Below, piece by piece: positions 25,412 through 30,218 of a DNA stretch of 30,218 nucleotides. The translations under genes and the position numbers were made by a program. Origin of the DNA: UBA6197 sp047638075 (GTDB taxonomy: Bacteria > Pseudomonadota > Alphaproteobacteria > Rhodobacterales > Rhodobacteraceae); contig NZ_JBLJBV010000039.1 of NCBI RefSeq assembly GCF_047638075.1, positions 1 through 30,218 on the forward strand, written 5' to 3'. The stretch's first letter is position 1; each line of letters opens with the position of its first letter. The notes below the pieces were generated by a model, which was not told the origin of the DNA, searched no databases, and saw only the letters and a program-made list of their open reading frames with translations.

Positions 25412-25624
25412 ATGACGACCAACAAGATGGTAAGACTGATCACGCGCGTCCTGACGGGGACATTGGTTGCCTTTGGGCTAAAGCGTGGCATTGACCTGGT
25501 AGCGGGGAAAGGCAAGCCCACAGCCAAAATGACCCAGTCAGAGCGCCAGCAGGCCAAAACTGCCCGCGCTGCGGTCAAACGTGCCCGTCAGGCCGCGCGA
25601 CTGACCCGACGCATCGGGCGGTAA
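25412..25624 (+). CDS. Small basic hypothetical protein (70 aa)
   Basis: This small protein starts MTTNKMVRLITRVLTGTLVA, whose residues 6-22 could be an amphipathic or short membrane helix. A lysine/arginine-rich helical tail follows (QQAKTARAAVKRARQAARLT), ending RRIGR. The charge pattern suggests peripheral membrane or nucleic-acid contact. AGGATAG sits just before the ATG. It follows scpB by 10 bp and is the last gene of the run before the convergent dcd. Similar short basic proteins exist in Rhodobacteraceae; no function is known to me. It does not look like TatA. Confidence 0.75.
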   Translation: MTTNKMVRLITRVLTGTLVAFGLKRGIDLVAGKGKPTAKMTQSERQQAKTARAAVKRARQAARLTRRIGR

Positions 25625-25657
25625 GCGGAATTCGGTCGCGCTGAACGACTGCACGCC

Positions 25658-26737
25658 TCAGCCGGCGCGGAAATGCTTGCCCAGTTTCAGGCCCTGTCCC
25701 TGATAGTTTGAGGCTATGCCGGCACCGTAAAGCCGTTCCGGGCGGGCGCTCATGCGTTCATAGACCAGCCGTCCGACAACCTGCCCGTGCTCCAGCACGA
25801 AAGGGGCTTCGTGGCAGCGCACTTCCAGAACGCCGCGCGACCCATGCCCCCCCGCTGCACCATGACCAAAGCCGGGGTCAAAAAAGCCCGCGTAATGCAC
25901 CCGGAATTCGCCCATCATTGCCAGATAGGGGGCCATTTCAGCGGCGTGGTCGGGTGGGATGGTGACCGCCTCGCGGCTGACCAGAATATAAAAGGCGCCG
26001 GGATCCAGGATGATACGGCCGTCGCGGGTGCGGATTTCTTCCCAAAACTCTGACGCAGGGTAATGGCTGATCCGGTCAAGATCAATCACCCCGGTGTGGG
26101 GTTTGGCGCGGTAGCCTACAAGGTCGCCTTCGGTTGGCATCAGGTCCACCGAAAAGCCCAAACCATGATCAATTACCGCCTTACCCGAAACCAACGGCTC
26201 TTCGGTATGCAGGCGGGTCAGTTCGGCATCGGTCAGCGCCGCCTGGCCTTTGCGAAAGCGGATCTGGTTGAGGCGCATGCCGGGGCGCACCAGAACAGAA
26301 AAAGAGCGGGGACAGATCTCGGCAAAAAGCGGGCCTTCATAACCCTCGGGAATACGGTCGAACTCGGTTCCGCCATCGGTGATGACACGGGTCAGAAGGT
26401 CAAGACGCCCGGTCGAGCTTTTGGCGTTGGCCACGGCTGTGATACCCTCGGGCAGGGACAGATGCTCCATCAGCGGCACCAGATAGACGCAGCCTTTTTC
26501 CAGCACGGCGCCGTCGGTCAGCGCCATGCGGTGCATCTCGAACTCGGCCAGGCGGTCGGTTATGCGTCGGCCATTACCGGCCAGAAATGACGCGCGCATG
26601 CGGTAGGCGGTGGCCCCAAGCCGCAGATCAAGGCTGGCGGGTTGGATCTGTTCGGGGGTCACCGACAGATCGGCGGTAATCGCGTTTTGGGCGATCAACG
26701 CTTTGATTGCGGTGTCCGGCAATACACCCGTGGTCAT
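25658..26737 (-). CDS. dcd: dCTP deaminase, long alphaproteobacterial form
   Basis: This enzyme converts dCTP to dUTP for thymidylate synthesis. The 359-residue protein is about twice the E. coli length. The N-terminal half carries IQPASLDLRLG, SSTGRLDLLTRVITDGGTEF and YEGPLFAEICPRSFSVLVRP, with motifs like those of a complete dCTP deaminase core (SSxxR, G-x-E). The C-terminal half repeats the fold (DPGAFYILVSREAVTIPPDH, then YAGFFDPGFGHGAAGGHGSR with a GxG loop). I choose ATG 26737 (MTTGVLPDTAI), which follows CTGGAGATACAG; the phase continues upstream through the tRNA, which cannot be coding. Its 3' end converges on the small gene from scpB, 33 bp apart. Confidence 0.92.
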   Translation of the reverse strand: MTTGVLPDTAIKALIAQNAITADLSVTPEQIQPASLDLRLGATAYRMRASFLAGNGRRITDRLAEFEMHRMALTDGAVLEKGCVYLVPLMEHLSLPEGITAVANAKSSTGRLDLLTRVITDGGTEFDRIPEGYEGPLFAEICPRSFSVLVRPGMRLNQIRFRKGQAALTDAELTRLHTEEPLVSGKAVIDHGLGFSVDLMPTEGDLVGYRAKPHTGVIDLDRISHYPASEFWEEIRTRDGRIILDPGAFYILVSREAVTIPPDHAAEMAPYLAMMGEFRVHYAGFFDPGFGHGAAGGHGSRGVLEVRCHEAPFVLEHGQVVGRLVYERMSARPERLYGAGIASNYQGQGLKLGKHFRAG

Positions 26738-26760
26738 CACTGTATCTCCAGATATGCCAA

Positions 26761-26786
26761 CGCCCACCCTGCAAACAGGGTGGGCG
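26761..26786 (-). terminator. Hairpin terminator after tRNA-Pro
   Basis: An 11-bp perfect stem CGCCCACCCTG, loop CAAA, CAGGGTGGGCG lies 10 bp beyond the 3' end of the tRNA and before the dcd ribosome site. The T-tract is short, so termination may be partial or it may aid 3' processing. Confidence 0.65.
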
Positions 26787-26795
26787 TTTGTCGGT

Positions 26796-26873
26796 TGGTC
26801 GGGCCGGCGAGATTCGAACTCGCGACCTTCCGCCCCCCAGACGGACGCGCTAACCAGGCTGCGCCACGGCCCG
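26796..26873 (-). tRNA. tRNA-Pro (GGG)
   Basis: Read on minus from 26873, the acceptor stem CGGGCCG pairs with CGGCCCG at the 3' end. The D arm is GCGC-AGCCTGGTTA-GCGC. The anticodon stem TCCGT/GCGGA encloses the loop CTGGGGG, giving anticodon GGG. The T arm is GCGAG-TTCGAAT-CTCGC. Discriminator A is followed by an encoded CCA (26798-26796). Without the CCA it is 75 nt. Confidence 0.97.
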
Positions 26874-26967
26874 ACGACGCGCATATAGAGCGATTGTTGC
26901 GGCGGGGGCAAGCAGCAAAATGCACCTTTTTCAATCGCTCTGCCACCAAAGTAAGAATCACTGCCGC

Positions 26968-27675
26968 CTACCGACCTTGCAGACGCCGTTGTGCAGCCCT
27001 GCAATCGCGCATTTCGGTAATTTTCTGATGCAGCAGGGCAAGCATGTCACGATTGGTTGGGGATATGCGCTGCGGATCAACCCGGCGCAGGCGCGGCGCA
27101 AGCGCGGGACCATCACCCGGGGGGGCTGTTTCCGTAAGGGCGGCAGGTTTCGCCGGCCTCTTGGCGGTGGGGGCGGGGGGCACTGCCGCAAGGTCAAACA
27201 ATAATGGTTGATGCGGTGGCGAAGGACGCAGGGCGACCACCTCGCGTTGCGGTGGATCGGGCTCTACGTTCAGTGCTATAGGGGCGTCCGCCACGCGAGA
27301 AGGATCCTCGGGATCCTTCGGGAAATGATCCGTCGCCGCGGCCGACTCGGGTGTTTGCGCAGTTGGCCAGGCGCCTGAAGGGTCAGGTGCATCGGGCAAG
27401 GCCGCCGTGTCCGCCAGTTCGCTGACAAAGCGAACACCCTGTTCCTTAAGAATTTTTTGCACACCGCGAATGGTCAGCCCCTGTTCGTGCAAAAGCTGTT
27501 TTATCCCCCCCAAAAGGGCGACATCCGCCGGGCGGTAATAGCGCCGCCCGCCTGCGCGCTTTACGGGTTTGATCTGTGAAAACCGGCTTTCCCAGAATCG
27601 AAGCACATGCGCAGGCGTTTCCAGTGCTTCGGCCACTTCGCTGATTGTCCGAAAGGCTTCGGCTGACTTCGTCAT
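26968..27675 (-). CDS. MerR-family transcriptional regulator
   Basis: This 235-residue protein has a winged helix-turn-helix of the MerR type at residues 8-78: FRTISEVAEALETPAHVLRF, then WESRF, RRYYRPADVALLGGIKQLLH and GLTIRGVQKIL. Instead of a long metal- or drug-binding coiled coil it has a Pro/Ala-rich spacer from about 90 to 190 and a short conserved-looking C-terminus (RRVDPQRISPTNRDMLALLH, then a basic end QRRLQGR). No cysteines in the usual metal positions. The gene follows ihfA by 16 bp and precedes tRNA-Pro. The combination after ihfA is common in alphaproteobacteria; its ligand and targets are unknown. Confidence 0.9.
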   Translation of the reverse strand: MTKSAEAFRTISEVAEALETPAHVLRFWESRFSQIKPVKRAGGRRYYRPADVALLGGIKQLLHEQGLTIRGVQKILKEQGVRFVSELADTAALPDAPDPSGAWPTAQTPESAAATDHFPKDPEDPSRVADAPIALNVEPDPPQREVVALRPSPPHQPLLFDLAAVPPAPTAKRPAKPAALTETAPPGDGPALAPRLRRVDPQRISPTNRDMLALLHQKITEMRDCRAAQRRLQGR

Positions 27676-27691
27676 GGCGCTTCGCCTCTTT

Positions 27692-27994
27692 TCAGTCGAC
27701 GTTGCCGGCGGCCACGCGATCTTTCATCAGATGCGACGGGCGAAACGACAAAACCCGGCGCGGGCTGATTGGCACCTCTTCGCCGGTTTTCGGATTTCGA
27801 CCCATGCGTGAGGCCTTTTCACGCACTGAAAAGGTTCCGAAAGACGAAATCTTGACCGTTTCGCCGCGCACCAGTGCATCTGAGATATGGGTCAGCACAC
27901 CTTCAACCAATTGTGCACATTCGTTGCGTGACAACCCTACCTCGCGAAAGATCGCTTCGGACAGATCCATGCGTGTCAATGTCTTTTCGCTCAT
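27692..27994 (-). CDS. ihfA: Integration host factor subunit alpha
   Basis: IHF-alpha pairs with IHF-beta to bend DNA at specific sites in recombination, replication and transcription. The 100-residue product MSEKTLTRMDLSEAIFREVG shows the HU/IHF signature: KISSFGTFSVREKASRMGRN (residues 47-66) followed by PKTGEEVPISPRRVLSFRPS, with the intercalating proline in the beta-arm. The start ATG at 27994 follows GGGGGGATGGA; the open phase continues to 28099 but that extension is unlike the family. The gene after it, merR, is 16 bp away, so they are likely one transcript. Confidence 0.96.
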   Translation of the reverse strand: MSEKTLTRMDLSEAIFREVGLSRNECAQLVEGVLTHISDALVRGETVKISSFGTFSVREKASRMGRNPKTGEEVPISPRRVLSFRPSHLMKDRVAAGNVD

Positions 27995-28162
27995 TCCATC
28001 CCCCCGGATAATTTTTCCTACGATGGGCGCTTTGACATTCCGAGTCAATATCAATGGCTTGGCAGGAGTTTTTCGAACGTCGAGGCCGGCGAATTTCAAC
28101 CGTTCAGGCCCGACCTGATCAAACCTTGCAGTGATTGGCTTGCCAAGCTGTAAGGGCAGTAT
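27995..28162 (-). promoter_or_regulatory. fabH-ihfA intergenic region with small inverted repeats
   Basis: Two short palindromes lie here: TTGAC-N7-GTCAA at 28032-28048 and TTGGCTTGCCAA at 28135-28146. The first overlaps a possible -35 TTGACT for ihfA. They may be operators or part of a terminator for fabH; neither assignment is firm. Confidence 0.3.
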
Positions 28163-29137
28163 TTACCAGCGTAGAATGACCGAACCCCATGCCATGCCGC
28201 CGCCGATCGCCTCTGTCACCAGCAGATCGCCTTCCTTGATCTGGCCGCGTGCCTTGCCAACCGATAGTGCCAACGGAATTGAGGCGGCCGAGGTGTTGCC
28301 GTGATCTTGCACCGTAACCACGACACGCTCCATCGGAATTTGCATCCGTTGGGCGGTGGCGCTGATGATGCGCAAATTGGCTTGGTGGGGCACGATCCAA
28401 TCAACGTCATCCGGGGTCAGCCCGATCTTGCCTAGCGCGGCATGGCCCGTTTCAGCCAGCTTTTCCACTGCTAGGCGGAAGACCTGATTACCCTGCATGC
28501 GCAGATACCCGGTCGTTCCGGTGCTGGACACGCCGCCATCAACATAAAGAATATCGCGGTATCGTCCGTCACTATGAAGGTCCGAGGCCAGGATACCCCT
28601 GTCGGCCGTAGTGCCCTGGCCGACCTGGCCTTCCAAAATCAAGGCTCCGGCACCATCGCCAAACAGTACACAAGTGCTGCGGTCAGACCAGTCCATGATC
28701 CGGCTGAAGGTCTCTGCGCCGATGACCAGCACCCGGTTGGCCTGACCCGAAAGGATCAATCCGTTGGCACTGGTCAACGCGAACACAAAGCCCGCACAGA
28801 CGGCCTGTATGTCGTAGGCAAACCCTTTCGTGCAGCCAATGCCTGCCTGTACCATTGTCGCCACAGAGGGAAAGGTAAAATCCGGGGTCGAGGTCGCCAC
28901 GATGATCGCGTCGATCTGATCGGCGGTCATTGCGGCATCTGCGAGGGCCGCGTTGGCGGCATGAATCGCCATTTGTGAGGTGGTTTCACCGTCCGCTGCG
29001 AAATGGCGACGCTCTATTCCGCTGCGCGAACGGATCCATTCGTCGGTGGTCTCGACGGTAGCCTCGAATTCAGCATTCTCTACCACCCGAGAAGGTAAAT
29101 AATGCCCTACACCCCTGACTACCGCCCGCAATGTCAT
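28163..29137 (-). CDS. fabH: Beta-ketoacyl-ACP synthase III
   Basis: KAS III starts fatty-acid synthesis by condensing acetyl-CoA with malonyl-ACP. The 324-residue enzyme has its catalytic triad visible: Cys114 in QAVCAGFVFA, His251 in VPHQANLRII, Asn281 in DHGNTSAASIPL. TTDEWIRSRSGIERRHFA (30-47) is the typical N-terminal stretch, and GGGMAWGSVILRW the C-terminal one. The ATG at 29137 overlaps the plsX stop as ATGA, so it is co-translated with PlsX, linking fatty-acid initiation to phospholipid synthesis. Confidence 0.97.
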   Translation of the reverse strand: MTLRAVVRGVGHYLPSRVVENAEFEATVETTDEWIRSRSGIERRHFAADGETTSQMAIHAANAALADAAMTADQIDAIIVATSTPDFTFPSVATMVQAGIGCTKGFAYDIQAVCAGFVFALTSANGLILSGQANRVLVIGAETFSRIMDWSDRSTCVLFGDGAGALILEGQVGQGTTADRGILASDLHSDGRYRDILYVDGGVSSTGTTGYLRMQGNQVFRLAVEKLAETGHAALGKIGLTPDDVDWIVPHQANLRIISATAQRMQIPMERVVVTVQDHGNTSAASIPLALSVGKARGQIKEGDLLVTEAIGGGMAWGSVILRW

Positions 29138-30218
29138 GACTTGTTCTCACCTTTATCTGCCGTCGCGGGTGCATCTTGGCCTGTCTGCGGTACCGAAGCA
29201 ACCCGCGCCGCCAGCCGATCCTGAAAGCCTGATTGCGCCAATTGGCTGGCCAATCCGATAGCCGCTGCAATTCCCGTCGCATCGGCCGAGCCGTGCGATT
29301 TCACCACGGTGCCGTTCAGCCCTAAAAACACCCCGCCGTTGACACGGCGCGGGTCGATCCGTGCCTTGAGCCGTTTAAGCGCGCCCATCGCCAAAAGCGC
29401 GCCCAGTTTTGAGCGCCAGGTGCTGCGCAGCGATTCGGACAGGAAGTCTGCAATCTGCTTGGCAGTGCCCTCGCCGGTTTTCAGGGCGATATTGCCGGTA
29501 AAGCCGTCCGTCACGATCACGTCGACCTGATCCGAGGGCAGATCGCCGCCCTCGATGAAGCCAACATAGTCGAATTGTCCCGCCTCGGCGGCGGCGGCAA
29601 TCATCTCATGCGCGATTTTCAGTTCGGCGCGGCCCTTATGTTCCTCGGTGCCGACATTCAGCAGGCCGATGCGCGGGCGCGTCAGCCCCAGACCGTTGCG
29701 GGCATAGGACGTGCCCATCAGCGCATATTGCATGAGGTCGGGCGCATCGGCCTTGATATCGGCCCCCACATCCAACATCACGTTGAACCCCGAAGGGTTG
29801 CGCGACGGCCAGAGACAGGCGATCGCGGGCCGGTTCACGCCGGGCAGTTTGCGCAGCCGGATCATGGAAACCGCCATCAGCGCGCCGGTGTTGCCGCAAG
29901 ATACCGCAACGGTGGCCTCGTGGTTGCGTACCGACTCGATTGCGGACCACATTGAGGTGGCGCGGCCACTGCGCAAGACCTGGCTGGGCTTGTCGTGCAT
30001 GGAGACGACATCATCGGCATGACAAATCGTACACCGCGCCGCAATACCGCGTGCGTCGATCAGCGGGCGCAATTGTGCCTGATCACCATGAACGATGAAA
30101 TAGAGTGCCGGATTTTTGGCAGCAGAAGCTGCGATGCCGGCGACCACTGCCGCCGGCCCGCGGTCGCCGCCCATGGCGTCAACCGAAATGACGACAACAC
30201 CTGAATCCGCCGACAGGG
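29134..30218 (-). CDS. plsX: Phosphate acyltransferase PlsX, N-terminus cut by the window
   Basis: PlsX makes acyl-phosphate from acyl-ACP for the first step of phospholipid synthesis at the membrane. The reading enters from the window edge as LSADSGVVVISVDAMGGDRG, so the true start lies at or beyond 30218. Landmarks are VISVDAMGGDRGP at the N-terminus, VAVSCGNTGALMAVSMIRLR, LLNVGTEEHKGRAEL and VDVIVTDGFTGNIALKTGEG in the C-terminal half. The C-terminus is basic/acidic (PATADKGENKS). An in-frame ATG at 30174 would remove the conserved first strand and is unlikely to be the start. The gene before plsX is not visible. Confidence 0.95.
   Translation of the reverse strand, partial: LSADSGVVVISVDAMGGDRGPAAVVAGIAASAAKNPALYFIVHGDQAQLRPLIDARGIAARCTICHADDVVSMHDKPSQVLRSGRATSMWSAIESVRNHEATVAVSCGNTGALMAVSMIRLRKLPGVNRPAIACLWPSRNPSGFNVMLDVGADIKADAPDLMQYALMGTSYARNGLGLTRPRIGLLNVGTEEHKGRAELKIAHEMIAAAAEAGQFDYVGFIEGGDLPSDQVDVIVTDGFTGNIALKTGEGTAKQIADFLSESLRSTWRSKLGALLAMGALKRLKARIDPRRVNGGVFLGLNGTVVKSHGSADATGIAAAIGLASQLAQSGFQDRLAARVASVPQTGQDAPATADKGENKS

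Noticed and set aside
26848..26862. GGTTAGCGC resembling half of the zwf/edd operator
   Set aside because: It is the D arm of tRNA-Pro and lacks the second half site.
1..30218. CRISPR array, rRNA operon, prophage or replication origin
   Set aside because: No regularly spaced repeats, rRNA sequences, phage structural genes or origin-like iterons were seen.

Overview
This is a GC-rich chromosomal window from an alphaproteobacterium, very probably a member of the Rhodobacterales (Rhodobacteraceae). The evidence is the gene families and their order: plsX-fabH-ihfA-merR-tRNA-Pro, argS-SPOR-nagZ-scpA-scpB, the long ~360-residue dCTP deaminase, a zwf-pgl-pgi operon and a separate edd. Genus and species cannot be read from the sequence. 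No previously undescribed intact system was found; the most unusual content is the degraded left end and a shared operator over the sugar-catabolic genes.

Left end (1 to about 4050) is a scrap-heap of mobile and defence DNA. It holds an IS5-family transposase interrupted by two small palindromic insertions, a 5'-truncated and frameshifted IS3-family transposase that has lost a catalytic aspartate, and a decayed OLD-like AAA ATPase. A decayed IS256-family element with recognisable terminal inverted repeats follows, then the last ~45 residues of a UvrD-like helicase. The ATPase and helicase scraps lie in the same direction on either side of the IS256 element. The likeliest reading is a Gabija-like (OLD nuclease plus UvrD helicase) antiviral locus destroyed by insertion and deletion.

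From about 4060 onward nearly everything is intact housekeeping DNA. 4061-6331 (minus) carries an HNH endonuclease, a 35-residue membrane protein with a strong ribosome binding site, an alpha/beta-hydrolase and an AlkA-type glycosylase. A divergent MFS transporter follows (6406-7644). The zwf-pgl-pgi operon (minus, 11490 to 7750) and edd (plus, 14402-16207) encode the entry and first committed steps of the Entner-Doudoroff pathway. An identical 12-bp palindrome, GTTAGCGCTAAC, lies just upstream of zwf and just upstream of edd, which suggests one repressor, probably LacI-type, controls both units. Between them lie a DUF2478 gene, a PIN-domain gene and an RlmI-like rRNA methyltransferase, all on minus.

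16395-20071 holds a DEAD-box RNA helicase (minus) and a cation/proton antiporter with a cytosolic TrkA-N domain (plus), divergently arranged. 20105-25624 (plus) is a mostly tightly packed run: argS, a SPOR-domain protein, nagZ, scpA, scpB and a small basic protein. The overlapping stop/start codons of SPOR-nagZ-scpA-scpB link cell-wall recycling and division genes with condensin subunits. 25658-30218 (minus) carries plsX (cut by the window edge), fabH, ihfA, a MerR-type regulator, tRNA-Pro(GGG) and dcd.
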